Positions 9,417 to 17,953 of a DNA stretch of 64,000 nt are shown piece by piece. The notes below the pieces were generated by a model, which was given only the letters and a program-made list of their open reading frames with translations, was not told the origin of the DNA and did not search any database. The position numbers and the translations under genes were made by a program. The stretch covers positions 31,118-95,117 of the forward strand of contig JAPKZA010000245.1 in assembly GCA_026394015.1 (NCBI GenBank), written 5' to 3'. The stretch is from Acidobacteriota bacterium (GTDB lineage: Bacteria > Acidobacteriota > Terriglobia > Bryobacterales > Bryobacteraceae). Numbering within the stretch: the first letter of the stretch is position 1; each line of letters begins with the position of its first letter.

Positions 9417-10026
9417 CTGGCTAATTGCCCTCGTCCTCCTCTCCGCTTGCGGCCCCTCCAAGGTCGCCGAGAAGCCGAAAGCGCCCGTCCGCGCGCCGGA
9501 TGAGTTCAAGGCGAAGTTTGAAACGTCGAAAGGCGACTTCACCGTTACCGTCAACCGAACCTGGGCCCCGATCGGCGCGGATCGTTTTTATGAGCTCGTC
9601 CAGGAAAAGTTTTTCGACGACCAGAAATTCTTCCGCGTCGTCCGCGGCTTCGTCGTCCAATGGGGCATTCATAAGGAGCCGAAAACGAACCGGCTCTGGT
9701 CCTCACGCGACATCGTCGACGACCCGGTGAAAGAGAAAAACGTGCGGGGAACCCTGACCTTTGCCACCCGCGGCCCGAACACCCGGTCGACCCAGCTTTT
9801 CTTCAATCTCCGGGACAATACCTCGCTCGATAGTCAAGGTTTCGCCCCCATTGGGAAGGTGACCGAAGGCCTTGAAGTGCTCGATCAGCTCAACTTCGTT
9901 TACGGCGACATCGCCCCGCTCGGCCCCGGGCCGGACCCGCGCCTGGCGCAGCAGGAAGGCAACGCATACTTTGACCGCACGTGGCCCCGGCTCGATTCCA
10001 TCAAGCGCATCACCATCGTTCCGTAG
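9406..10026 (+). CDS. Cyclophilin-type peptidyl-prolyl isomerase lipoprotein
   Basis: ATG 9406 overlaps the polA stop and opens a lipoprotein signal with lipobox LLSAC, Cys at residue 15. The rest (about 40-206) is a cyclophilin domain: FETSKGDFTVTV, FYELVQEKFFDDQKFFRVV, then GTLTFATRGPNTRSTQLFFN. It should catalyse proline isomerisation of exported proteins at the periplasmic face of a membrane. An earlier in-frame ATG at 9334 would lie inside polA and remove the signal, so it is not used. Confidence 0.88.
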   Translation: MRNSWLIALVLLSACGPSKVAEKPKAPVRAPDEFKAKFETSKGDFTVTVNRTWAPIGADRFYELVQEKFFDDQKFFRVVRGFVVQWGIHKEPKTNRLWSSRDIVDDPVKEKNVRGTLTFATRGPNTRSTQLFFNLRDNTSLDSQGFAPIGKVTEGLEVLDQLNFVYGDIAPLGPGPDPRLAQQEGNAYFDRTWPRLDSIKRITIVP

Positions 10027-10044
10027 CCCTGATAGGATAAGCGC

Positions 10045-11013
10045 ATGGAACGTCGCGATTTTCTCAACGCAACCGCTGCCGCTTTCGGCACCTCCGTCAC
10101 CGCACTCGCCGATGCCCCCATGCCCATGGCCACTCTCGGCAAGTCCGGGCTTCGGGTCTCCCGCTTCACGCTCGGCGGCTATCACATGGCCGTCAAGGGC
10201 GAAGAGGAAGGGATCAAAATCATCCGCCGCGCGATCGACCTCGGGGTCGTGATGTTCGACAGCGCGGCCAAGTATCACAACGGCAAGTCCGATGAGGTCT
10301 ATGGCAAAGCGCTCACTGGCGGCCTTCGCAAGAAGATCCTGCTGATGTCGAAGGCGGAACTGCGCGACAAGAAATCCGCCATGGCGCAGCTCGAAACGAC
10401 GCTGAAGCGCATGAACACCGACTACCTCGACCTGTGGTGCTGTCACGAAGTCGCGCGCATGGACGAGGTGGAAAAAATCTTCGGCCCCGGCGGGTCGCTC
10501 GAAGCCTTTGTCGAGGCGAAGAAAAGGGGCATGGTGAGGCATATCGGCTTTACCGGCCACCACGACCCCGAAGTGCATCAAGCGCTGCTCAAGGGCTTCG
10601 ACGGCTGGGAGACGGTGCAGCATCCGGTGAACCTGATCGACCCCCATTACCTCAGCTTCATCAAGGACGTGTTGCCGAAGGTCCGCGCCAAGGGTCTCGG
10701 CCTGCTCGCGATGAAGTCGAACGCGATCGGCGAGATTACGAAAGCGAAAATCGCGACGATTCCCGAGTGCCTCCGCTACACCCTCAGCCACGACGTCGAT
10801 ACCCTCGTTAGCGGCGTCGAAACCGTCCAACAACTCGAAGAGAACGTCCTGACCGTCAAGACGTTTCAAAAAATGAGCCGCGACGAAGTGTCGACGCTGC
10901 TCTCCCGCACGGCCAAAGGCCCCATCGGCTCCAAGATCGAACGGTACAAGAAACCCGAGAAGACCGCGATCCTGAATCACCTGACCCCACATCAAGATGG
11001 CGATCCGGCCTAG
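10045..11013 (+). CDS. Aldo/keto reductase with Tat-like N-terminus
   Basis: The 322-residue protein begins ERRDFLNATAAAFG, a twin-arginine-like leader. An aldo/keto reductase barrel follows. The catalytic tetrad is intact: Asp72 and Tyr77 (FDSAAKYH), Lys103 (LLMSKAEL) and His134 (WCCHEV). It should reduce a carbonyl with NAD(P)H. A Tat-exported AKR would have to fold with its cofactor before export, which is common among acidobacterial and planctomycete homologues. It sits 18 bases after the cyclophilin gene. The substrate is unknown. Confidence 0.85.
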   Translation: MERRDFLNATAAAFGTSVTALADAPMPMATLGKSGLRVSRFTLGGYHMAVKGEEEGIKIIRRAIDLGVVMFDSAAKYHNGKSDEVYGKALTGGLRKKILLMSKAELRDKKSAMAQLETTLKRMNTDYLDLWCCHEVARMDEVEKIFGPGGSLEAFVEAKKRGMVRHIGFTGHHDPEVHQALLKGFDGWETVQHPVNLIDPHYLSFIKDVLPKVRAKGLGLLAMKSNAIGEITKAKIATIPECLRYTLSHDVDTLVSGVETVQQLEENVLTVKTFQKMSRDEVSTLLSRTAKGPIGSKIERYKKPEKTAILNHLTPHQDGDPA

Positions 11014-11034
11014 TAATTGCATAGAGAAAGGGCG

Positions 11035-12066
11035 ATGAGACCTCTAATTGCCCTTCTCCCGGTTCTGCTGGCTGCTCAGGAACCCGGCTTCGTCGTGCAA
11101 ACGCGTCTCGTCTTCGTCCCGACGACCGTCCAAAGTGCGCGAGGTCGGCCCGTAGACGGCCTGACGGAGGCGAACTTCAAGATCCTCGACAACGGCGTTC
11201 CCCAGCCCTTCTCCATGGATACATTCGGCACAGGTGTGGCGAGAGTAGCCCTGGTCGTCGCCGTCCAGACGTCGGGCATCTCCGCCTCGGCTCTCGTCAA
11301 AGTTCGGCAGATTGGCGCGATGATCCAACCTGTCGTCACCGGAGAGCGTGGCTGCGCCGGCCTGATCTCCTTCTCCGATTCCGTTGTCGTGCGCCAACCC
11401 TGCACGAAGGATCCAGACGCCCTTTCGAGGGCATGCGCGGCACTCGCGTCTCGTTCACCGAAGGAGGGTCACCTGCTCGACGGCGCGGCCGAGGCGATCA
11501 AACTCCTGGAAGCGCAGCCCAACGCCCGCCGCGTCCTGCTGCTCATTTCAGAAACCCGCGACCGCGGCAGCGAAGCCACGCTCCCCGACGTCATCCGCCA
11601 AGCCCAAGCCGCCGGCGTCACCGTCTATTCGGCCACCTACTCCGCCTTTCGCACCGGCTTCTTCGCCAAGCCCGAGGACGTGCAGCAACCTCGCCAAACC
11701 CGGCCGCTGCCGATCCCCAGCGGCAAGCCCAATTGGGACCCGGTCGCGCAATCCATCCCCGCCAACACCTCGGCCCAATCGACCGACATCCTCGGCGGAA
11801 TCGGCGAGTTGAAACGTCTTTCGATGGATAAGACCACCGAGAAGCTGGCCCAAGCCACGGGCGGGGCCGAATACCCGTTTACCAAGCTGGCCGGCCTCGA
11901 AAAGGCCATTCAAAACCTCGGCGAAGAAATCCACTCGCAGTACGTGATAAGCTTCATCCCGAAGGAGCCGCAACCCGGCTACCATACCCTGACCGTTCAG
12001 GTGCAACCCGGAACCAACCTTCGCATTCGCACCCGTCCTGGATACTGGGCTAACGCTACTCCCTAG
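11035..12066 (+). CDS. Secreted VWFA-related acidobacterial protein
   Basis: The 343-residue protein has a signal peptide (MRPLIALLPVLLAAQ) and the von Willebrand A-related domain typical of Acidobacteria (TIGR03436 type). The domain entry is VFVPTTVQSARGRPVDGLTEANFKILDNG, broken here as VFVPTTVQ and LTEANFKILDNG. The C-terminal half closes with YVISFIPKEPQPGYHTLTV. Such proteins are exported and thought to bind partners; no enzyme motif is visible. ATG 11035 is preferred over ATG 11017 because it places the signal peptide at the N-terminus. Confidence 0.85.
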   Translation: MRPLIALLPVLLAAQEPGFVVQTRLVFVPTTVQSARGRPVDGLTEANFKILDNGVPQPFSMDTFGTGVARVALVVAVQTSGISASALVKVRQIGAMIQPVVTGERGCAGLISFSDSVVVRQPCTKDPDALSRACAALASRSPKEGHLLDGAAEAIKLLEAQPNARRVLLLISETRDRGSEATLPDVIRQAQAAGVTVYSATYSAFRTGFFAKPEDVQQPRQTRPLPIPSGKPNWDPVAQSIPANTSAQSTDILGGIGELKRLSMDKTTEKLAQATGGAEYPFTKLAGLEKAIQNLGEEIHSQYVISFIPKEPQPGYHTLTVQVQPGTNLRIRTRPGYWANATP

Positions 12067-12074
12067 GGGCTTCC

Positions 12075-12626
12075 ATGGCCGACATTGACGCCGCGATCAC
12101 CACCCAGCTCGCGAATATTCAGAAAAAAACCGGCCAGTCACTGGCCGAGCTTGGCAAACGTCTAACCGCCACCGGCCTCGCCAAGCATACCGAATTGGTG
12201 GCCTTTGCCAAGAAAGAACTCGGCCTCGGCCACGGCGACGCGAACATGCTCGTTCTGCATCTGCGCAAAGCGGAGGTTCCCCAACCCGACGATCCCCTCG
12301 ACGCGATCTACGCAGGGCCCAAGGCTGCGCTCCGTCCGATCCACGAAAAGTTCCTCGCCGCCCTCGCGCCGTTTGGCCCGTTCGAGATTGCGCCAAAGAA
12401 AGCCAACGTCAGCCTGCGTAGAAAAAAGCAGTTCGCGCTGATCGGCCCGGCGACCAACTCGCGAGTCGAAATCGGCTTCAACATGCCGGCGTTGGAGGCC
12501 GGCCCCCGACTCGAAGCCGTGCCCCCCGGCGGCATGTGCCCCTATCGGGTCAAAGTCACCGCCGCCGAACAAATCGACAAAGAATTATTGGATTGGGCCC
12601 GTAGAGCATACGATTCGGCCGGCTGA
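12075..12626 (+). CDS. DUF4287/DUF5655 domain protein
   Basis: This is a 183-residue soluble protein with no signal peptide. The N-terminal third (ITTQLANIQKKTGQSLAEL, then ELGLGHGDANML) matches the DUF4287 pattern. The C-terminal two-thirds (LDAIYAGPKAALRPIHEKF, then NVSLRRKKQFALIGP) matches DUF5655. Homologues are cytoplasmic and uncharacterised; the second domain may bind a ligand or nucleic acid, but nothing in the sequence decides this. It starts 8 bases after the VWFA gene. Confidence 0.8.
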   Translation: MADIDAAITTQLANIQKKTGQSLAELGKRLTATGLAKHTELVAFAKKELGLGHGDANMLVLHLRKAEVPQPDDPLDAIYAGPKAALRPIHEKFLAALAPFGPFEIAPKKANVSLRRKKQFALIGPATNSRVEIGFNMPALEAGPRLEAVPPGGMCPYRVKVTAAEQIDKELLDWARRAYDSAG

Positions 12627-12641
12627 TTGCGCGTATTGCTC

Positions 12642-13082
12642 ATGACCAAAGGAATCGCAACCGTTCTTCTCGCCGCCGCCACGTTGTTGGGGGCCGAAGG
12701 ATCCTGGACCGACGTCGTCGCGCTCCGCCCGAGCACGAGGATCCAACTCATTAAGAGGGACAAAAAAAGCATGCAAGGCGAACTCGTCCGCGCTGACGCC
12801 GAGCGGGTCACGCTGACCGTCGGCGGTCAGGCCACCACCGTTGCCAAGGCGGATGTCGTTCGGATCAGCCGTTCGGCCGGACGAACCCGCAACGCGCTGA
12901 TCGGCGCGGCCATCGGTGTCGGGGCTGCCGCCGTAGTGGGCGGTATTCTGCAGACCCGCCTCAACAACGAAACCGGCAACGGCGACCAAGCTTTGGCCGC
13001 ATCGCTCGCTGTCGGCGGAGGGCTCGGCGCCGCCATCGGCGCCTCACAAATCCATTTCCAAACCATTTACCGCGCTCCGTAA
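12642..13082 (+). CDS. Small secreted protein with glycine-zipper-like segment
   Basis: The 146-residue protein starts at ATG 12642 with a signal peptide (MTKGIATVLLAAATLLGAEG). The N-terminal half resembles a small beta-barrel fold (IQLIKRDKKSMQGELVRAD, VGGQATTVAKADVVRI). The second half has two Gly/Ala-rich hydrophobic stretches (ALIGAAIGVGAAAVVGGI and ALAASLAVGGGLGAAIGA) typical of glycine-zipper membrane helices. A TTG at 12627, abutting the previous stop, is an alternative start. No specific function was recognised. Confidence 0.65.
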   Translation: MTKGIATVLLAAATLLGAEGSWTDVVALRPSTRIQLIKRDKKSMQGELVRADAERVTLTVGGQATTVAKADVVRISRSAGRTRNALIGAAIGVGAAAVVGGILQTRLNNETGNGDQALAASLAVGGGLGAAIGASQIHFQTIYRAP

Positions 13083-13088
13083 ACGACC

Positions 13089-13478
13089 ATGATCAAACTT
13101 GTATCCCTCTCTCTCGCGCTCGCGATCACCCTGTTAGCCGGTGACATTCGCAAGGGCGGCTCCCTGATCGGCCGCATCGAATCCGGCGGCGACGTCCGCC
13201 TCCATGGGTCTCTGGTTGGCAAAATTGAGTCCGATGGCAGCATTCGCGTCAAGGGCTCTCTCGTCGGCAAAATCGAATCCGACGGCGATATTCGGAAAAA
13301 CGGCAGCTTGGTCGGCAAGGTGGAAAAGGACGGCGATGTTCGCGTCCACGGCAGTCTGGTCGGCAAGGTGGAACGAGATGGTGACGTGCGCAAGAACGGC
13401 AGCATTATCGGTCGCGTGGAAGGGGTGCCCGCCGCCCACGCGGCCATCATCTTTTTCTGGGACTTCTTTACGCTCTAG
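13089..13478 (+). CDS. Secreted 16-residue-repeat protein (beta-flower or bactofilin-like)
   Basis: The 129-residue protein has a signal peptide (MIKLVSLSLALAITLLAG). Five complete 16-residue repeats from residue 24 follow the pattern GSLVGKIESDGDIRKN, and a sixth is truncated (GSIIGRVEG). The tail is short, hydrophobic and aromatic (IIFFWDFF). The alternating small and hydrophobic positions predict one or two short strands per unit in a closed flower or solenoid, similar in style to the five-fold beta-flower proteins of Bacteroides. It follows the glycine-zipper gene by 6 bases. The function is unknown; a structural or cell-surface role is inferred. Confidence 0.75.
   Translation: MIKLVSLSLALAITLLAGDIRKGGSLIGRIESGGDVRLHGSLVGKIESDGSIRVKGSLVGKIESDGDIRKNGSLVGKVEKDGDVRVHGSLVGKVERDGDVRKNGSIIGRVEGVPAAHAAIIFFWDFFTL
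13158..13397 (+). repeat. Five in-frame 48-bp tandem repeats
   Basis: The five full repeat units of the gene at 13089 are each 48 bases. They are similar but not identical at the DNA level, with synonymous changes in most units, so the array is old and probably selected as protein rather than a fresh tandem duplication. Confidence 0.8.
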
Positions 13479-14104
13479 CGAAGCAGCGCCCGGCAGGGGG
13501 CCCCGTCGGCCCCCACCAACTTCAACGGCACGCAGTTCAGCTCATACTCGCCCGGCGCGACGCTCGACAGATCCAGCCCCTCAATCACCCACACTCCGGC
13601 CCCGAGCAAGGCCACGTGGGTCTCCGTCCCGTCTTTGAAAAATCCGCCGACTGACAAATAGTCCACGCCCACCGCGCGAACTCCCTTCTCCACCATCAAC
13701 TTCGCCGCATCTTCCGCCACGTAGACGAACGGCTCGAAAAACACGGGCTCGGCCAACCGACGTTGCCGCGAGTTCTCCGTCTTGAACAGAACCCGCTCCC
13801 CTGCCTGCAGGTCATGCGGGGCCAACTCGGCCGCCGTCACCGACGTCGGGTCCATAATCTCGATCACGCGGCACCGCCCAATCGTCGACTCCGGCGGCCA
13901 CGCTTCCATCGTGACGCCATCTGCGATAAAGTGCCCAGGGGCATCCATGTGAGTCCCGGTATGGACGCTCATATTCAGCCGCGTTACGTTGCATTCCGCC
14001 CCATCCGCCATGCTCATCACCCGCTTCATGTCCACTCGGGCATCGCCCGGCCAGTTCACCATGCCGTCGAAGCTGGGGATCGAGATATCGCGCCACGTTT
14101 TCAT
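13475..14104 (-). CDS. Metal-dependent cyclase/hydrolase (kynurenine formamidase-like)
   Basis: The 209-residue protein has the cyclase-family metal motif HTGTHMDAPGHF, with His48, His52, Asp54 and His58. N-terminal context (ISIPSFDGMVNWPGD) and C-terminal features are family-typical. Members hydrolyse arylformamides or related amides and lactones; the substrate here is unknown. ATG 14104 is chosen because everything upstream in frame lies antisense to the DUF1080 gene and lacks family character. The 5' end overlaps the divergent neighbour by about 44 bases, and the 3' end overlaps the repeat-protein gene by 4. Confidence 0.87.
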   Translation of the reverse strand: MKTWRDISIPSFDGMVNWPGDARVDMKRVMSMADGAECNVTRLNMSVHTGTHMDAPGHFIADGVTMEAWPPESTIGRCRVIEIMDPTSVTAAELAPHDLQAGERVLFKTENSRQRRLAEPVFFEPFVYVAEDAAKLMVEKGVRAVGVDYLSVGGFFKDGTETHVALLGAGVWVIEGLDLSSVAPGEYELNCVPLKLVGADGAPCRALLR

Positions 14105-15575
14105 CCTCCTCATTCTGCCACTTCTGGCTTCGGCCCAAGACATCGCCGGGTGGCAGTCATCGAACGGCTTCGAACATTTCCGCCCTCTCGCCGACAAAAG
14201 CTGGACGCTAGCCGGCGGCACGTTTACCACCGTCCGCGATCCCCGCATTCTCCAGGACCTCGTCACCAAGGAGGCCTACGACAACTTCGAACTCGCCCTC
14301 GATTGGCGCATCGAACCCGGCGGCAACAGCGGCGTCAAATACCGAATTAAAAACGAAGTATTCCTTCTTCACGAACAGCCCGGCTATTTGAACGGTCGGC
14401 GGGTGGCCCCCGGAACCTTGGGCCCTACCCAACGCGGCCAATTTTATAACGCGGCACTGGAGTTCCAATTCCTCGACGATCAGCGCCACCCGGATGGCCG
14501 CCTCGGTGCTACTCGCCATACCGGCGCCATCTACAACCTAAAGGCACCCACCACCGGCTCCGCCCACCCACCCGGCGAATGGAACACCCTCCGCCTGATC
14601 GTGAACGCCGGCCGAATCGAACACTGGATCAACGACAAGTTGGTCCTTTCCGCTGCCCTCACCGACCCGGCCTTAAACCCCCGCCTCGGTCCACCCAGCC
14701 CCATCACCCTCCAGAACCACGCCGACTCCATCGCCCAGTTCCGTAACGTTAAGATCCGCCGTCTCCTGCCCCTCACCCAAACCCACCTCCCCGTCCAAGC
14801 CGAACTCGGCTTCCCTTCCTCGGTCGCCGCCGCCCCCAACGGCGAAATCTACCTCCTCCAACGCGGCCTCACCGCGGACCCCATCGTCGTCATCAACCGC
14901 CAAGGCAAAGTCCTCCGCCAATGGGGCAAAGGCCTCTTCGAAATCCCCCATTCGATCCGCCTCTCCCCCGACGGCCACGTCTGGACCGTCGATGCCGCCA
15001 GCAGCCGCATTCTCAAATTCACGCCGCAAGGTAAGCTCCTGCTCAGCATCAACGTCGGCGAGCAACCCAAAACCAAATCGACCTTCAACGGCACCGCCGA
15101 CATCGCCTTCGCCGCCAACGGCCACCTGTTCATCGCCGACGGCTACGGCAACGCCCGCATCCTCGAATACTCCGCCGACGGCCAACGGCTGAACCAATGG
15201 GGCACCCCCGGCACCGCCCCGGGTCAATTCAATCTCCCCCACGGCATCGCCATCGACTCGGACGGCATCGTCTACGTCGCCGACCGCGAAAACGGCCGCA
15301 TCCAGCGCTTCACCCAAACCGGCAAATTCCTGAACGAATTCAATGGCCACGGCAAAACATTCTCGCTGACCATCGCCGACGGAGCCCTGTGGATCGGCTC
15401 CCAGCCCCTCGACCAGCCCAACGGCACCCCCGGCTGGCTTAAGAAACTCGACCACAAAACCGGGGCCACCCTCGGCGTCGTCGACTCTCCCGGCCACCAT
15501 TCCGTCGACGTCACCGCGGACGGCGAAATCTTCACCGCCGTCCGCCCCGACCGCCTCCTCTGGTTTAAACGCTAA
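14061..15575 (+). CDS. Secreted DUF1080 (3-keto-disaccharide hydrolase type) fused to NHL repeats
   Basis: The 504-residue protein has an N-terminal signal (HVFILLILPLLASAQ). A DUF1080 concanavalin-like domain (about 30-235) follows, with LALDWRIEPGGNSGVKYRI and GAIYNLKAPT. At least five NHL beta-propeller blades (about 250-500) come next, such as FNLPHGIAIDSDGIVYVADR. DUF1080 domains bind or cleave modified glycans, and NHL propellers usually give binding surfaces. The start is uncertain: ATG 14061 gives a sensible leader but overlaps the divergent cyclase start. The 3' end overlaps the stress-protein gene by 11 bases. Confidence 0.83.
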   Translation: MPSKLGIEISRHVFILLILPLLASAQDIAGWQSSNGFEHFRPLADKSWTLAGGTFTTVRDPRILQDLVTKEAYDNFELALDWRIEPGGNSGVKYRIKNEVFLLHEQPGYLNGRRVAPGTLGPTQRGQFYNAALEFQFLDDQRHPDGRLGATRHTGAIYNLKAPTTGSAHPPGEWNTLRLIVNAGRIEHWINDKLVLSAALTDPALNPRLGPPSPITLQNHADSIAQFRNVKIRRLLPLTQTHLPVQAELGFPSSVAAAPNGEIYLLQRGLTADPIVVINRQGKVLRQWGKGLFEIPHSIRLSPDGHVWTVDAASSRILKFTPQGKLLLSINVGEQPKTKSTFNGTADIAFAANGHLFIADGYGNARILEYSADGQRLNQWGTPGTAPGQFNLPHGIAIDSDGIVYVADRENGRIQRFTQTGKFLNEFNGHGKTFSLTIADGALWIGSQPLDQPNGTPGWLKKLDHKTGATLGVVDSPGHHSVDVTADGEIFTAVRPDRLLWFKR

Positions 15576-16425
15576 GCACCGGGCACGGCGACTCGCGCAC
15601 AATCGCGTACGCATGCGTCGTCAATCGGCCCAGAATCGAGTCGTCCGTATGGCGCCCGATCACCACCAGATCAGCGCCCCACTCCGCCGCCACCCGATGC
15701 ACGAGCTTCGCCGGCGAACCCGGCTCCATCACCGTCTCGGCCTTCAGCCCCGCGGCCTCCATCGCCTCCTTCAGCGTCACCTCCACGGCTGCCTTCAGCG
15801 CGAACTCCCACGAAGGATCAAACGAAAGCTCCACCCCGTCGCCCACCACGGGCAACGCATGGACCACCACCACCTCGGCCGCGCCCATCTCCTTCGCCGC
15901 GGCCAAAACGTCGGCCGTCCGCGGTCCTAAATCCACGCCTACGACGATCTTCCGAAACGCCTCCCGCCCCGGACCCGGCTCCTTCGCATGCGCCGCCGTC
16001 AACACCGGCACCGGCGCATCGTGCAGCACCTTCGCCGCCACCGAACCGAGAATGAACCGACGGAACGCGCCGAAACCATGCGTCGCCATCATCACGAGAT
16101 CGGCCTCCAACGCGGTCGCCAGTCTCACGCTCTCCGACGCCGGTTCCCCTTCAACTAGCAAGGCCCGAAACGCGCAGCTCCCCAAGTGCTCTTCGCAAAA
16201 CGCCTGCAACTGCCGTTCTAATACCGGCTTCTGCGCTTCATACCAATCCAGCACCACCGCCCCTGGAACATCCATCCCTTCGGTCATCATTGCGAAGGGC
16301 CGCACCGCATGGACGGCCACGATTTCGGCCTTGCTCGCCTCGGCAAGCATCCGGGCCCGATGAGCCATCACAACCGACTGGGGTGCAAAGTCAACCGCAA
16401 GTAGAATTTTCGTTAGTTTCTTCAT
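15565..16425 (-). CDS. Tandem-domain universal stress protein
   Basis: The 286-residue protein has two UspA domains. The first (about 1-145) begins TKILLAVDFAPQS and ends with an ATP-loop-like stretch, ATHGFGAFRRFILGSVA. The second begins RKIVVGVDLGPRT and ends with VIGRHTDDSILGRLTTHA, a weaker nucleotide motif. Such proteins bind nucleotides and act in stress adaptation in the cytoplasm. ATG 16425 is preferred to the in-frame ATG at 16443 because the domain starts at once. Confidence 0.87.
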   Translation of the reverse strand: MKKLTKILLAVDFAPQSVVMAHRARMLAEASKAEIVAVHAVRPFAMMTEGMDVPGAVVLDWYEAQKPVLERQLQAFCEEHLGSCAFRALLVEGEPASESVRLATALEADLVMMATHGFGAFRRFILGSVAAKVLHDAPVPVLTAAHAKEPGPGREAFRKIVVGVDLGPRTADVLAAAKEMGAAEVVVVHALPVVGDGVELSFDPSWEFALKAAVEVTLKEAMEAAGLKAETVMEPGSPAKLVHRVAAEWGADLVVIGRHTDDSILGRLTTHAYAIVRESPCPVLSV

Positions 16426-16484
16426 GGCAACCACAGAATACACCCAGCGCGGATAAATGTATACCTTTATGTCCTAATTTACTT

Positions 16485-17948
16485 CTACGCGTCCCGGGGC
16501 CGCACGTAAAAGTCGATCGCCTCTTCCGATGGCAAGCCCTTCGGCTCTTTACTCGCCTCCGGATGCGTCGTCCGATAGCGCTCCAAAACCAACTTCTGCA
16601 TCTTTTTCACTACCTCTGGATGCTTCCCCGCAACGTCGGTGAACTCACCCGGATCCCGCTTCCGGTCGTACAGTTTCACATACCGGCCCGGCGTCGGCTT
16701 GTCCGTCTCGTACCCGTCCGTCCGCTTCCGCTGCCCCGAGCAATGGATGAACTTCCACTCTCCGCTGCTCACAAAAACCTCCTCGTTTTCCAGATATTGA
16801 CTGAAAACGTGCGTCCGCCCCGGCGCCTTCTTACCTTCCAGAAACGGCCGCAGACTCTGCCCGTGCTGCCCCGGCAGCGCTCCAATTCCCATCATGTCGG
16901 TGATTGTCGCAGTCACATCGACATGCTCGGTCATCACCTCCACCACCGCCCCCTTCCGCACCCGTCCCGGGTAACGAATGATCAACGGCACCCGCAGCGC
17001 TGGCTCATAGCCACAATGCTTCTCGAACCGCCCGTGTTGCCCTACGCAATAACCATGGTCGGCTAGGTAAACCACAAACGTGTCCTGCTCCAAATTCAAC
17101 CGCCGCAGAGCGTCAAGCACGTCGCCAATATTCCGGTCGAGCATCGCCACCGACGTGTAGTAGGCCGCCTGAATCCCCTGCTTTTCCTCGACGCTCAAAT
17201 CCCGGAAGATCAGCGGAATCTGCCCCGCGTCCTCCGGCCCCACCTTCGGAGCGGTAAACGTCGCCGCCGGAAACTGCGCCGCCATGTCGACGGGAAAATC
17301 GTAGGGCGAATGCGGCTCCGGAAAGCTCACCCAAAGCGCGAACGGGTCGTCTTTGTGTTTCTCGAGCCAACTCACCGCCTGCCGCGCCGTGAACGTCCCG
17401 CGCATCTCTTCGTAATAGCGCGGAAACGGTAGTTTCTCGGCGTTCAGCCAGATCCGCGCCGGATCGCGAAACGGCTTCCACGCGGGCTTCGTCTTCCCTT
17501 CCACCTTCCGCTGCACCGGGCTGCCGTTCCACGCCTTGTTGATGTCGGGCTCGGTCATCATCGTGTCGAACCCGTAAAGGCCCGGCGCCGACGGCCGATT
17601 CAAATGCATCTTGCCAAACACCGCCGTCTGATAACCGGCCTGCTTAAACTGCCTGGCCAGGTTCGGCTTCTCCGGGTCGAGCGACGTCTTCAACACCGTC
17701 ACCCCCACCGCCGACGGCATCAAACCCGTCAGCAAACTCTGCCGCGAAGGCGTACAGACCGGCTGGTTGCAGTAGTGCTTCGCAAACCGTACCCCCTCGC
17801 TCGCCAGCCGGTCGATGTTCGGCGTGCTCGCCTGCCGATTCCCATCACAGCCCATCACATAGGCAGCATGATCATCGGCAATCAAGAACAGAAAGTTCGG
17901 CTTCTTCGGCGCAGCCAATCCAGCCAGCAGAGTTCGACGGGTAATCAT
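16485..17948 (-). CDS. Sulfatase (choline-sulfatase/heparan-sulfatase-like)
   Basis: The 487-residue protein has a short leader with twin Arg (MITRRTLLAGLAA) and the alkaline-phosphatase-type sulfatase core. The core includes NFLFLIADDHAAYVMGCDG and the formylglycine motif CTPSR with modifiable Cys65. It also has FGKMHL, FPEPHSPYDFP and a C-terminal metal site (YLADHGYCVGQHG). It removes sulfate from an organic sulfate, after Cys-to-formylglycine maturation by an enzyme not seen here. The gene is 5 bases after the symporter gene, so sulfated-substrate hydrolysis and solute uptake are probably coupled. Confidence 0.9.
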   Translation of the reverse strand: MITRRTLLAGLAAPKKPNFLFLIADDHAAYVMGCDGNRQASTPNIDRLASEGVRFAKHYCNQPVCTPSRQSLLTGLMPSAVGVTVLKTSLDPEKPNLARQFKQAGYQTAVFGKMHLNRPSAPGLYGFDTMMTEPDINKAWNGSPVQRKVEGKTKPAWKPFRDPARIWLNAEKLPFPRYYEEMRGTFTARQAVSWLEKHKDDPFALWVSFPEPHSPYDFPVDMAAQFPAATFTAPKVGPEDAGQIPLIFRDLSVEEKQGIQAAYYTSVAMLDRNIGDVLDALRRLNLEQDTFVVYLADHGYCVGQHGRFEKHCGYEPALRVPLIIRYPGRVRKGAVVEVMTEHVDVTATITDMMGIGALPGQHGQSLRPFLEGKKAPGRTHVFSQYLENEEVFVSSGEWKFIHCSGQRKRTDGYETDKPTPGRYVKLYDRKRDPGEFTDVAGKHPEVVKKMQKLVLERYRTTHPEASKEPKGLPSEEAIDFYVRPRDA

Positions 17949-17953
17949 CCGCC

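Noticed and set aside
9703..11022. Minus-strand open frame of about 439 codons opposite the cyclophilin and aldo/keto reductase genes
   Set aside because: The opposite frames carry intact catalytic motifs, and the minus-strand product is His/Asp/Gly/Val-rich with no domain or start signal.
14673..15614. Minus-strand open frame of 313 codons opposite the NHL gene
   Set aside because: It is antisense to well-formed propeller repeats. Its Val/Asp/Gly periodicity mirrors the repeat codons.
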